64,000 nucleotides of DNA. Source: Edaphobacter modestus (GTDB taxonomy: Bacteria > Acidobacteriota > Terriglobia > Terriglobales > Acidobacteriaceae). Positions within the stretch are counted from its first letter, which is position 1. The number at the start of each line of letters is the position of its first letter. Made by a program: the position numbers and the translations under genes. Of the stretch, positions 27,531-36,076 are shown piece after piece. Where the stretch lies: contig NZ_SHKW01000008.1 in assembly GCF_004217555.1 (NCBI RefSeq), positions 170,005 to 234,004 of the forward strand. The letters run 5' to 3'. The notes under the pieces were generated by a model. It saw nothing but the letters and a program-made list of their open reading frames with translations, made no database searches and was not told the DNA's origin.

Positions 27531-28430
27531 CTACTCCACAGTTATGTTGACTTGCTTACTGTGCTGGATGGCGCCAGAAACACCGGTAAGGGTCACGTGA
27601 TAAGTTCCTTTGGGTGTAATTGGCTTCCAACCAGATTGAGTTCCTGTCGTACCGCAACCGGTAAGCAACAGGAGCCCCAGGCATGCAGTTACGACGCCCG
27701 CCCCGAACTTTCGTTTGCGACGTGAGTTGAAGGCGAATCCGACCATAAAGAGAGCCGAGATCGCGGTGAATTGACCAGGATAGGCAGTAATGGTCAGTTG
27801 CGGGCTTGGCCCTCCGGCTCCATGGCCATTCAGCGAAACGGTTTGAGATTCTGATGGGAAGCTGCAACCTAAAGATGTCGGAGCGGAACACGTAAACCTG
27901 ACCGTACCTGCGAACCCGTTGATCGGAGTAACCGCAATGTTCGAGGTCAATGTCTGACCTTGCTTGATGGACATAGCCGAGGCCGTAAAGGCAAAATCAG
28001 GAGCGAGCACCGTACCGCTTCCCGAATCAGGAGCGAGCACCGTACCGTTTCCGGAAGCCGTTTGCCGTAGATAATTAGAATCTCCGGAGTAGGCTGCACT
28101 GATCGTATATGTCCCGATAGGAGGCACCGAAGACCAGGAGGCGGCTCCTGACGCAACGTCGGCGAGCCCAGTCAGCGGATGTGATCCGTCCGACGGTGTG
28201 AGTGTGAAGGCAATTGAACCGGTTGGGGCAACAGCCCCCGCACCGACAAGTTGAACATCAAAACGCACACTCATCCCTGAATTAACCGATGGTTGCGACA
28301 CAGCCAATTTCTCGATCGGGGTCGCCTGCAACACTACCTGTGTGAATTTGACAGGTTGCGACCAGGCTGTATTAAACGCGAGCGATAGGGAAATCGCCGC
28401 TAAGAATCTCAATGAAGCTTTCATTTTCAT
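27531..28430 (-). CDS. Secreted Ig-like repeat protein with C-terminal anchor segment
   Basis: Surface or secreted protein of 299 residues. A signal peptide (SLRFLAAISLSLAFNTAWSQ) is followed by one Ig-like module ending GTYTISAAYSGDSNYLR (about 35-125). A short Gly/Ala linker with a tandem 10-residue repeat comes next, then a second beta domain. A hydrophobic stretch with RRKRK and LGLLLLTGCGTTGTQSGW precedes the end module KGTYHVTLTGVSG. This order (beta domain, RRxR, LLLTGCG, TPxGTYxVTxT) is typical of many acidobacterial envelope proteins. It is 63 bp after the next Ig-like gene, separated by a terminator. Role unknown; adhesion or matrix is likely. Confidence 0.8.
   Translation of the reverse strand: MKMKASLRFLAAISLSLAFNTAWSQPVKFTQVVLQATPIEKLAVSQPSVNSGMSVRFDVQLVGAGAVAPTGSIAFTLTPSDGSHPLTGLADVASGAASWSSVPPIGTYTISAAYSGDSNYLRQTASGNGTVLAPDSGSGTVLAPDFAFTASAMSIKQGQTLTSNIAVTPINGFAGTVRFTCSAPTSLGCSFPSESQTVSLNGHGAGGPSPQLTITAYPGQFTAISALFMVGFAFNSRRKRKFGAGVVTACLGLLLLTGCGTTGTQSGWKPITPKGTYHVTLTGVSGAIQHSKQVNITVE
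27995..28054 (-). repeat. Two-copy 30-bp tandem repeat inside the Ig-like gene
   Basis: Two near-identical 30-base units (27995-28024, 28025-28054) encode the duplicated decapeptide GSGTVLAPD. In-frame copy-number change here would lengthen or shorten only the linker. Confidence 0.8.
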
Positions 28431-28456
28431 GCAATCGCCTCGTATAAAAGACGTAT

Positions 28457-28487
28457 CGGAGGCCTGCGAAATTTCTACAGGCCTCCG
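28457..28487 (-). terminator. Rho-independent terminator after the 668-residue Ig-like gene
   Basis: A perfect 10-bp stem, CGGAGGCCTG (28457-28466) and CAGGCCTCCG (28478-28487), has an 11-base loop. It lies seven bases after the stop codon on the minus strand and is followed by a TCTTTTAT tract. Confidence 0.75.
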
Positions 28488-28493
28488 AGGTTC

Positions 28494-30500
28494 TTACTGG
28501 TAGTTGGAATCGCCGTTATAGGTGAACTCCAAATTGTGAGTTCCACCCGTCAGATTTGGGATTGTCAACTTACCTTGGCCTGACGCGCCAAGCGTGATCG
28601 TGCCGAGTGTAGTCGCGCCTTCCGTAACCGTAACGGTTCCAGTCGGAACTGCTCCAGGACCAGATGCCGCCACGCTGAAGTCGATCGGTTGACCGTACGT
28701 TGATGGGTTGGGACTGCTTGACACACTAAGGGTCGCAGCTACAGTACTGACCGATTGTGCGATTGCCGGCGATGTTGCAGCGACGAAATTCCCGTCTCCT
28801 GCATAATGCGCAGTGATTGAGTGCATTCCTGCGGAGAGAAGATTCGTCGAGTAGGTTGCATTTCCCGACGTGTCAAGTGTTCCGGTTCCAAGCACAGTAG
28901 CTCCGTCGAGGAACGTTACGGTACCTGTTGGCGTCGTATTTGGCCCGCTCACGTTCGCCGTGAAAGTCACTGACTGCCCGTAGGTAGAGGAGGGTCGTGA
29001 ACTGGTTACGGATACGGACGGGGAGCTCTTATCAAAGACCAGGGCTTGGTTGAGAGTACCAGTGCTTCCCAAGTAGTTGGAATCGCCTGAATAGCTCACA
29101 TTGATCGGGTGGGTGCCACCCAGGAGGGCTGCGGTTGAATAGGTCGCAACACCGCCCTGGCCGCTAGCCGATGCTCCGGTCGTCATAACATAGATTCCCG
29201 CAGTAGCTGCCTGTTCGAGTTGGACTCCGAAGAAATCAATACTTTCGGGACCTTGATTTGCCATCCGGATAGACAGCACCGCATTCGGGTTCGCACCCGC
29301 AGGAAGCGTCATCGGCAGGACGAACCGTTGCCAGCCATTGGTTGTTGTAACGGTAGCTGTCTGCAAATTCCTGTCGCTGCCGTCCGTCAAATTGATCGTC
29401 ACCTGCGCGCCCGCGCTAGACTGCGCCCAAAAGGACACCGCCATCGGCTGGCCAGCGAAAGTACCGTTCGCCGGCAGTTTCAAGCCAGAGTAACCAGCTC
29501 TAGTAGTGTCTGGGAAAGTGATAGTTGTAGCTGAGGTGGCGGCACCGTCAGGGCCTGCCGTACCGCTGCCAACTATAGGGGCTGTGGCTGAGCTATCAGA
29601 AGTCCAGTGCGTGAAATCAGCAGAATATGCCAACAGGTTTGTCGCGTTCGAAACTGTAACAGCGGCGGTACCGAGAGTTGTAGCGCCATCCATGAAAGTC
29701 ACGGTTCCCGTTGGCGCGTACATTCCAGTATTCACAAGCGCGGTGAAAGTGACGCTCGACCCTACCGCCAATCCTGTCATCGGGTTAGCCGTTAGTAATG
29801 CGATCGTCGGGGCTTGGTTTACCACCTCAGAGGTGGCAGATGTCGTCGCAGTTTGGAAGTTGGCGTCGCCACTGTATACGCCCGTGATCGGATGGGTGGC
29901 GGCGACGAGCGACGTGGTAGAGAAAACTGCTGTAGTATCCGTGACCGGAACACTACCTAAGCTTGTAGCTCCATCCATGAAATTAATAGATCCAGTTGCA
30001 CCGACTGGCACGGAAGCAGTGAATGTCACTTCGTTCTGGTAGATGCTCGGATTCAAATTGGATGTTAACGTTACAGGGGAAAATCCGCCTGTTCCCGGCA
30101 ACACAGGCGAAACGGTTAGTGAAAGATTGCCCGATGTTGCGGCAGTGAAATTGCTATCGCCGCTGTAATGCGCAGCCAGCGTGTGGTTGCCGCCCGCGAG
30201 TGAACTAAGCGTCAGCGTCGAGATCGCCGACGCTACTGGCTGCGGGCTCCCGATTGCGGTGCCATCGTCGAACCATTGCACGGTTCCAGTCGCCGTGGAC
30301 GCCAGAGGAGCGGTCAATGTCGCAGTCAGCGTGACCGGTTGCCCATACGTGGTGGCGAGAGTAGAGGATGTTGCGGTAACGGTTGGGACGGCAGGATTCA
30401 CCGTTTGGGTCAGATTTGCGTTTGTGGCCTGGGACCAAACTACTGCCGGGATCAAAGACAGGCACAATATATGCCGAGCTTTACTCAAGAGTCGCTTCAA
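28494..30500 (-). CDS. Secreted multi-Ig-like protein with a nested carbohydrate-binding-like domain
   Basis: Protein of 668 residues starting with TTG at 30500 (AAGGTGG upstream). A short signal peptide (HILCLSLIPAVVWSQ) is followed by six or so Ig-like (Big_3-type) modules, each with STYGQ/VTFTA near the start and YSGDSNY at the end. About 150 residues from NLLAYSADFTHWTSDS to GIYVMTTGAS form a CBM/jelly-roll-like domain placed inside one Ig repeat, between GTAAVTVSNA and GVATYSTAAL. The chain stops at LEFTYNGDSNYQ, part-way through the unit. It probably works as an adhesin or extracellular binder. A terminator lies directly after it and a promoter-like motif 95 bp before it. Confidence 0.82.
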   Translation of the reverse strand: MKRLLSKARHILCLSLIPAVVWSQATNANLTQTVNPAVPTVTATSSTLATTYGQPVTLTATLTAPLASTATGTVQWFDDGTAIGSPQPVASAISTLTLSSLAGGNHTLAAHYSGDSNFTAATSGNLSLTVSPVLPGTGGFSPVTLTSNLNPSIYQNEVTFTASVPVGATGSINFMDGATSLGSVPVTDTTAVFSTTSLVAATHPITGVYSGDANFQTATTSATSEVVNQAPTIALLTANPMTGLAVGSSVTFTALVNTGMYAPTGTVTFMDGATTLGTAAVTVSNATNLLAYSADFTHWTSDSSATAPIVGSGTAGPDGAATSATTITFPDTTRAGYSGLKLPANGTFAGQPMAVSFWAQSSAGAQVTINLTDGSDRNLQTATVTTTNGWQRFVLPMTLPAGANPNAVLSIRMANQGPESIDFFGVQLEQAATAGIYVMTTGASASGQGGVATYSTAALLGGTHPINVSYSGDSNYLGSTGTLNQALVFDKSSPSVSVTSSRPSSTYGQSVTFTANVSGPNTTPTGTVTFLDGATVLGTGTLDTSGNATYSTNLLSAGMHSITAHYAGDGNFVAATSPAIAQSVSTVAATLSVSSSPNPSTYGQPIDFSVAASGPGAVPTGTVTVTEGATTLGTITLGASGQGKLTIPNLTGGTHNLEFTYNGDSNYQ

Positions 30501-30594
30501 GAAGCCACCTTATTCATTGACTTGGTGTCGGAATTAGTGCCTAGGGAGAAGCTCCACTAACAGCCGGTGCACCAGAGGGAACGTATTTGCGTAA

Positions 30595-30611
30595 CTATAC
30601 CATATCAATGG
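30595..30611 (-). promoter_or_regulatory. Promoter-like motif ahead of the 668-residue Ig-like gene
   Basis: Minus strand reads ATTGATATGGTATAGT. TG-G-TATAGT fits an extended -10 element. The same 15 bases occur ahead of the 1,653-residue Ig-like gene (46324-46338), which also has a TTG start, suggesting common control. Confidence 0.5.
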
Positions 30612-30738
30612 CAGGGTTACTTTGGACACGTTTTTCCTTAAAAGTCGGCCTCAAAAGTAATGCATTAGTGTAATAATTCCGGTACAGCGCCCGACAGTTG
30701 CTATAGAGATCTCGGCGCTAATAGGAGAAAGCTTTTAA

Positions 30739-31029
30739 ATGGCTTCACTGATTTCTGTTTCAACCCAGTCTGCTGTGGTTCCTTGTAAACGGGAAGACAT
30801 TGAACAAACGCTTCATGAACGTATGGCGATAATTGGGCCCTATCTGGAAGCATTAGAAAAGGTCAAATCATCTTTCAAACCAAGCAGCTCCGATCGCCAG
30901 ACATTCGATGTGCTGTATCGTTTGGTGCAAATGACCGAGATCAGCCAGATTAAGCATGCTGAAAGGGTCTCCGACTTCCATTTGAGACGGGCACCTCTCA
31001 TTCTTGCCGAGTTGGAAGGCCAACGATAA
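30739..31029 (+). CDS. Small hypothetical helical protein
   Basis: Protein of 96 residues with a good ribosome site (AGGAGAAAG, nine bases before ATG). It is predicted mostly helical (REDIEQTLHERMAIIGPYLE), with one Cys, no signal peptide and no membrane segment. Family not recognised. It lies 117 bp upstream of the RHH-repeat gene on the same strand and may be co-transcribed with it. Confidence 0.6.
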   Translation: MASLISVSTQSAVVPCKREDIEQTLHERMAIIGPYLEALEKVKSSFKPSSSDRQTFDVLYRLVQMTEISQIKHAERVSDFHLRRAPLILAELEGQR

Positions 31030-31146
31030 GAGTCTCTTGCGTCGCGGCAAGCCAAGCAGGCATACTTGCTAAATCTCTGTCGTTGAGTGAAAATTTAATG
31101 TACTCAATGCATCGTGATTTCAATTCAGTGATCACGGCGATAAAAC

Positions 31147-31986
31147 ATGCCTAAAAAAAAAACCGACGATCCTGCTGTCTACATTTACTCAAGTAACAAT
31201 GAGCTTCAGAGGATTCTGAAGACCTTACAGGAAAACAGCCGTCTAACGTATAGACAACTACTTCGGCAAATGATCGAAGAAGTGTCTGCGTCGGACAAGT
31301 TGCGAGAAAAAGTGGCTGCCTACTATAGACAGTTCGGTCCTGACTGGGAAACCCCAGGCCCTCGGACTATCATCCGAATCAGCCAGGATGAAAACACGAT
31401 CGCGCTGGCCTCAGTCTTAGCGTTTGAGCTTTGCGGCACTGGTAGTGTCGCCAAACTGGCACGTCTCCTCGTTCGGTTCTATGCGACCGAACGCAAGATG
31501 GAATTACAGCCTACTCCCACTCACAAGAAATTGACGCCAAGACGCGACTTAAAAAAGAAGGTGGCCGTTTCCAATATCGTGCCGATTCGGTCGAAGGGAA
31601 CGCAGGGTATTGGCGGCGAGCCGAAAATCGCGATGAGCTTTAATCTCGACATCGAAACGGACGAACTGTTAAGACAATTGATGCAGGTCCACCACAAGAA
31701 GGGCAACCATTTGGTGAGCTTTCTCGCCGAGAAGTACGCTGCTGACGAGAAGCACATCAAGGCCATTCGCAAGTCCGTTGTGGAGGAAAGCGAAGACGGG
31801 ACAAAGAGAGCGGTGTTGAAGAGAATCAATTTGACCGAGATCGCCGATTCGTTGATCACGCACTTGAGCTTCGCTTCGATCGGAAGTTCGAATAAGAGTG
31901 CGATGATCCGAGCCCTAATTCGCCTCGAGGCTGCAGCTCAAAAATTGAGAATTGCGAGTGCGCCAAAGTTGCGGTCGATTCAGTAG
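31147..31986 (+). CDS. Protein with tandem ribbon-helix-helix-like modules
   Basis: Protein of 279 residues, strongly basic and cytoplasmic. At least three stretches have a short beta strand followed by two helices: TIIRISQDENTIALASVLAF...SVAKLARLLVRFYATE (about 75-120), KIAMSFNLDIETDELLRQLM...LVSFLAEKYAAD (about 160-200) and VLKRINLTEIADSLITHLSF...SAMIRALIRLEAA (about 220-265). A possible fourth lies at the N-terminus (AVYIYSSNNELQRILKTLQE). A single chain with several RHH-type units could bind DNA without dimerising; this is inference. A run of ten A residues (codons 3-5) could slip during replication or transcription. No family was identified. Confidence 0.55.
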   Translation: MPKKKTDDPAVYIYSSNNELQRILKTLQENSRLTYRQLLRQMIEEVSASDKLREKVAAYYRQFGPDWETPGPRTIIRISQDENTIALASVLAFELCGTGSVAKLARLLVRFYATERKMELQPTPTHKKLTPRRDLKKKVAVSNIVPIRSKGTQGIGGEPKIAMSFNLDIETDELLRQLMQVHHKKGNHLVSFLAEKYAADEKHIKAIRKSVVEESEDGTKRAVLKRINLTEIADSLITHLSFASIGSSNKSAMIRALIRLEAAAQKLRIASAPKLRSIQ

Positions 31987-31994
31987 ACACTGAT

Positions 31995-32009
31995 CTATAC
32001 CATATCGAT
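31995..32009 (-). promoter_or_regulatory. Third copy of the CTATACCATATC motif
   Basis: CTATACCATATCGAT matches the motif ahead of the two large Ig-like genes at 14 of 15 bases. Here it lies nine bases after the stop of the RHH-repeat gene, and on the minus strand would direct antisense transcription into it. Possibly functional, possibly chance. Confidence 0.35.
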
Positions 32010-32032
32010 CTACGCGGTGTATACTCGTCTGC

Positions 32033-32578
32033 ATGTCGACGAGTTTGCGACCACCTGACCCAAATGTCAGCCCTACGGTACAAGCACCAGAACGACAGGC
32101 CCTTAAAAGGCCATTGGCACGGTCCAGTTCGTACCCGCGTAGATCGGATCCTTTCCGCTGCTCTCATTGCGGCACCAGCCACACGCTTCGGGCGTTCCCG
32201 AGCGTCTATGCTAATGGTTCGTCTATCTCACGGTACCGCAAGGGTCTGTTCATCAAGACAGGATGGGCGGAAACTAGGCGCCAGAGTTACCTGGCCGAAA
32301 AATGCACTCCTCCGAAGAAATGGCGGATCTTCTGGCGCGCCAGCTGGCTTTCGATGGCATTTGCACTCACGTTCTATGGACGAGGAGTGTTCCTCCCTTT
32401 CGTAAACATTGGGTATGACATCTCTGTGATCGGAGCGGTGCTTGCGCTGAGCGGCATCTTTCTAGTTGTCGACGCTGTTCGCTGGAACCAAATGAAGTAT
32501 CCTCTGCGACACGAGGAATGGATGAACAGCTACTTCTGCGTCAAATGCAGCAGGGTCACAATAATAGAAGCCGTGTAG
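32033..32578 (+). CDS. Zinc-ribbon, two-helix membrane protein
   Basis: Protein of 181 residues. The first half has CSHCG (about 43-47) and the C-terminus CVKC (about 171-174), a split zinc-ribbon pair. Between them are two membrane helices (LSMAFALTFYGRGVFLPFV and ISVIGAVLALSGIFLVVDAV). It is basic overall. The start is ATG 32033; ATG 32064 lies in another frame and was not used. No family name can be given. It is convergent with the STAND gene, ending 48 bp from it. Confidence 0.5.
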   Translation: MSTSLRPPDPNVSPTVQAPERQALKRPLARSSSYPRRSDPFRCSHCGTSHTLRAFPSVYANGSSISRYRKGLFIKTGWAETRRQSYLAEKCTPPKKWRIFWRASWLSMAFALTFYGRGVFLPFVNIGYDISVIGAVLALSGIFLVVDAVRWNQMKYPLRHEEWMNSYFCVKCSRVTIIEAV

Positions 32579-32625
32579 CCCACAACGCACCCATCAGCTG
32601 CGATACGAACCATAGATAGGTGTGT

Positions 32626-35361
32626 CTATGAAGTCGAGTGAATGCGACGAAGGTTTTCGAGGACGACTTCGTGATCGCGAGGGAAGTCGGTTTCGGTATA
32701 GACGCGCAGGGCCGCCTCGTAACAGGCGATCGCCTGCCGCAGGTTCGCCTCCCGATTGCCGCTCGGCAGAACGCTCCAGGCACTGCCCAGATTGTTCTGC
32801 GTCGTCGCCCAGGCCTGCGGGAAGTCGGTTTCGGTATAGGCGCGCAGGGCGGCCTCGTAACAGGCGATCGCCTGCCGCAGGTTCGCCTCCCGATTGCCGC
32901 TCGGCAGATTGCTCCAGGCATTGCCCAGATCGATCTGCGTCGTCGCCCAGTCCTGCGGGAAGTCGGTTTCGGTACGGACGCGAAGGGCGGCCTCATAACA
33001 GGCGATTGCCTGCCTCAGGTTCGATTCCCGATTGCCGCTCGGCAGACTGCTCCGCGCAATGCCGAGATTGTTCTGCGTCATCGCCCAGGCCTGCGGGAAA
33101 TCGGTTTCGGCATACACGCGCAGGGCGGCCTCGTAACAGGCGATCGCCTGCCGCAGGTTCGATTCCCAATTGCCGCTCGGCAGACCGCTCCAGGCAATGC
33201 CCAGATTGTTCTGCGTAAACGCCCAGGCCTGCGGGAAATCGGTTTCGGCATAGACGCGCAGGGCGGCCTCGTAACAGGCGATCGCCTGCCGCAGGTTCGA
33301 TTCCCGATTGCCGCTCGGCAGACCGCTCCAGGCAATGCCCAGATTGTTCTGCGTCATCGCCCAGGCTTGCGGGAAGTCGGTTTCGGTACGGACGCGCAGG
33401 GCCGTCTCGTAACAAGTGATCGCCTGCCGCAGATTCGATTCCCGATTGCCGCTCGGCAGACCGCTCCATGCATGGCCCAGATTATTCTGCGTCGCCGCCC
33501 AGTCCTGCGGGAAGTCGGTTTCGCTATAGACGCGCAGGGCCGCCTCGTAACAGGCGATCGCCTGCCGCAGGTTCGATTCCCGATTGCCGCTCGGCAGACC
33601 GCTCCAGGCAATGCCCAGATTGTTCTGCGTAAACGCCCAGGCCTGCGGGAAGTCGGTTTCGGTATAGACGCGCAGGGCCGCCTCGTAACAGGCGATCGCC
33701 TGCCGCAGGTTCGATTCCCGATTGCCCAGCGATGCCTGCTGTAATTCCATGCCAAAATAGAGAAGCGCCTGTGCCTCATCGGGAGACAATCTCGGTTGCT
33801 CCAGCAAACTGACAGGCTCCCACCAGCGGAGCAGTTCGAAGTGCTCCCGCATTCTTGGCGGAATCGCAATACGTGCAGCCTCGGCTAGCTTCGTCCATGT
33901 CCTCAGCGCATTGGATGGTTCTAGACAATAATCGTGATACCAGGCCAAGGCTGCCTTCTCATCTATCGGCGCTTGGGATGCTCTCCGCCATAGCTCGCGC
34001 CACAGTTGGTGATTACGTACTCTCCGCTCCTGAGCTAACGGTTGGTTTTCCAACGCCCATCGCATCTGCGCTCTCACCGCAAACCAGCCCAGTCGCCCCG
34101 CCACCGGATCGACAAAGCTATACCCGGGAAGCACACCCCAGGCCGCATCCTGTGCGGCGCTGCGTTCTCTTGAATAGGCAGATCGGGCGCCAGCTTCGTC
34201 AAACGACGGAGTCATGGCAAGCTGTTCGATCCACCAACGCTCCGCGTCGGAATCCAAGGATCTGAGAAAGCGATCTGCCAGCGCGCGCCAGTCTTGTGGA
34301 CGGAACGAGAGCGTTTCAGCGTCGGGTTCGTGACCGCTACGACGCTCGGCAGCGACAATATCTGCGCAGAGGCCCAGACTGAGACAGTGATATCCATAAC
34401 CGTACGAATCGTATGCCGTCTGGAGAATTGCAGTCTGCAGATGGGCGTCTTCGATTTCGGACAGCGCCAGGAATCGGCGCGCATCGGTCTCGGCCAAGCC
34501 ACCAACCAAATGCTGCTCCAGGCAGTCAGCCCAACACGGATCTGCCTCCTCCCAAGTCAATTTGTTCTGCCCCGCAATCACCGTAAGTGCGAAATCGAAG
34601 TTTGCGGCCAGGTCGCGAATCCACTGCTCCCGGAGGTGCTTCTGGACACTGTTCTGCAGTCCCGAACCCACCGCCTCGTACGTGTCGAAAAAAAGCACCG
34701 CCCGGGCGGCCCGGTTGAAATGAACTGGCAGATTCGCATCCATGTCCTCTGTCAGGTAATTCAGAAGCTCGTCTCCGATTTCCTGGCTTGTCCGGGAGTG
34801 CAGCGCCAGCGCAAACTCACTGCCGAGCTGTGTGGATATAAATTCACCGAGCGGCAGATCCTTGATCCGGCCCCAAAGGGTCTTGCTCAATCGATCGACT
34901 AACATCTTCGCACCCGGAAGCTGCGCGCCCGGTATGATTTCCTTGGCAATCTCGGCCGCCAATTCCATGGCGAGTCCAATGCCCTCGGCATACATCGAGG
35001 GTTCCTTGCCCAGGTCTTGCTTATAGCGCATCATGCCGAGGGCAAGATCGAAATGAGGTGCCGGCTTTCCGAGTTGCTGGCGGACTTGTTGAAGAGCCAA
35101 TGACGAGTCCAGGAGAAATTGCTGGCCTCTTCCTACAGCAAAATCGAGGAACGTTACCGGAACATCGCGTGGTATTTCTTCCCGCAGTTTTTTTAATAGC
35201 CAGGTTTTGCCGGCTCCACCGACGCCGTAGAACATCAAGACCGGCAATTCGCCAACGGAATGGATAAGAGCGTGAAACTTGGCGCGAAGATCGTCGCGAT
35301 CCGTAAATCGGGCGATGTCGGGCGATAATTGCGGCGCTTTACGGTAGCCGGTGCGTGCCAT
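32626..35361 (-). CDS. STAND NTPase with eight near-identical TPR-type repeats
   Basis: Signal-transduction ATPase of 911 residues. The P-loop GVGGAGKT is at 46-53, a Walker-B-like segment AVLFFDTYE at about 220 and a winged/helical spacer follows. From about 540 to the end are eight 46-residue repeats with consensus NRESNLRQAIACYEAALRVY and TETDFPQAWAMTQNNLGIAW, a TPR-like unit found in NB-ARC/CHAT-linked proteins. Repeats differ at only a few positions each, indicating recent expansion. ATG 35361 is chosen (GAGGAG upstream); the frame opens at 35412. No separate effector domain is evident at either end, so a partner may be needed. It could be a defence sensor or a regulator. Confidence 0.85.
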   Translation of the reverse strand: MARTGYRKAPQLSPDIARFTDRDDLRAKFHALIHSVGELPVLMFYGVGGAGKTWLLKKLREEIPRDVPVTFLDFAVGRGQQFLLDSSLALQQVRQQLGKPAPHFDLALGMMRYKQDLGKEPSMYAEGIGLAMELAAEIAKEIIPGAQLPGAKMLVDRLSKTLWGRIKDLPLGEFISTQLGSEFALALHSRTSQEIGDELLNYLTEDMDANLPVHFNRAARAVLFFDTYEAVGSGLQNSVQKHLREQWIRDLAANFDFALTVIAGQNKLTWEEADPCWADCLEQHLVGGLAETDARRFLALSEIEDAHLQTAILQTAYDSYGYGYHCLSLGLCADIVAAERRSGHEPDAETLSFRPQDWRALADRFLRSLDSDAERWWIEQLAMTPSFDEAGARSAYSRERSAAQDAAWGVLPGYSFVDPVAGRLGWFAVRAQMRWALENQPLAQERRVRNHQLWRELWRRASQAPIDEKAALAWYHDYCLEPSNALRTWTKLAEAARIAIPPRMREHFELLRWWEPVSLLEQPRLSPDEAQALLYFGMELQQASLGNRESNLRQAIACYEAALRVYTETDFPQAWAFTQNNLGIAWSGLPSGNRESNLRQAIACYEAALRVYSETDFPQDWAATQNNLGHAWSGLPSGNRESNLRQAITCYETALRVRTETDFPQAWAMTQNNLGIAWSGLPSGNRESNLRQAIACYEAALRVYAETDFPQAWAFTQNNLGIAWSGLPSGNWESNLRQAIACYEAALRVYAETDFPQAWAMTQNNLGIARSSLPSGNRESNLRQAIACYEAALRVRTETDFPQDWATTQIDLGNAWSNLPSGNREANLRQAIACYEAALRAYTETDFPQAWATTQNNLGSAWSVLPSGNREANLRQAIACYEAALRVYTETDFPRDHEVVLENLRRIHSTS
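32636..33740 (-). repeat. Eight-unit 138-bp coding tandem repeat
   Basis: Units of 138 bp encode the 46-residue repeat of the STAND protein. Neighbouring units match at most positions, with small clusters of changes (Y/R, T/S/A before ETDFP; A/D after FPQ) shuffled between units as expected from unequal crossover or conversion. Confidence 0.9.
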
Positions 35362-36076
35362 ACATTTTCTGTCTCCTCTCCGAGGGGGGCCCACCAGATT
35401 AGGGCAAAGCAAAAGGAGCGCGCTGTCGGAATTGAGGAGATGGCCGGAGGGAGCACGAAGAGCGCTGGACCTCGTCGCTGTGCCAGTTGTACGCGAATAA
35501 TACTCCGGATTTCAGAAGAACGTGAAATTTTTATTGGAGGGCTGCCCTGTCCTCGCGCTCCTGGCGAAAGGAGTAGTAGGGTCACTACGAGGAAGGTCTT
35601 CATCGGTTACTTGCCTCATATAAAGGAATTGCCCAAAGGTCTGCCCAGTCTTGAGCGGAGACGTGCTGGACAGAGGGGATGATCGTGCCGGATGCCCAGT
35701 ACAAGTTCGAGGGGGCAAGAAGCATGTCAGGATTTCGCGATAGCGTTTGGAGAGCGGGCCAAACAAGGAGCTGTTCTACGCTCTGACCGCTCTGACTCTG
35801 TTCGGAGACCAATCCACGCCACTTCGTCCACGCTTCCGTCATGCTCCCTCTCATCTCACAACACTGCTCCCTCACGCAGCACCAAGCAAGATGTGGTTTG
35901 CATACCGCTCACCTTCTTCTTACACGTTCGTACGTCTCGGAGCAGCGCAGGTCCCTCGAATAGACTTTTGAGACGGCCTCCATTCGGCCGTGGAATAGCG
36001 TAGCCGCCTGCATTCACAATGCAGCGAAATTTCTGCACTAAATTACAATTTTGGGACTTTGCATGGTCGGAGAACA
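35362..36076. other. Non-coding stretch with a possible transposase scrap
   Basis: About 715 bases between the STAND and ankyrin genes. Several short frames cross each other and none looks coding except the fragment noted at 35767-35842. No hairpin terminator is obvious. Confidence 0.4.
35767..35842 (-). pseudogene. Possible IS66-type TnpA remnant
   Basis: From ATG 35842 the minus strand encodes TKWRGLVSEQSQSGQSVEQ, resembling the N-terminal helix of IS66 accessory protein TnpA (WRxxVxxxxxSGxSVxxFC). The expected FCR/GLS continuation is absent in any frame. A short match, so tentative. Confidence 0.3.

Noticed and set aside
33001..33725. tRNA T-loop-like strings (GGTTCGATTCC)
   Set aside because: They recur every 138 bp within the STAND coding repeats and have no tRNA cloverleaf around them.
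32636..33740. Regular repeats resembling a CRISPR array
   Set aside because: Units are 138 bp, contiguous, translated in frame and without unique spacers.
32638..33744. Long plus-strand open frame of 368 codons opposite the STAND repeats
   Set aside because: It is the antisense shadow of the 138-bp coding repeats (length divisible by three keeps the frame open) and its product is a low-complexity Arg/Gly repeat; the minus strand encodes recognisable TPR-type units.
35600..35875. A complete 91-codon minus-strand gene
   Set aside because: Only the first part resembles IS66 TnpA; the rest reads like out-of-frame sequence, so only a possible remnant was listed.
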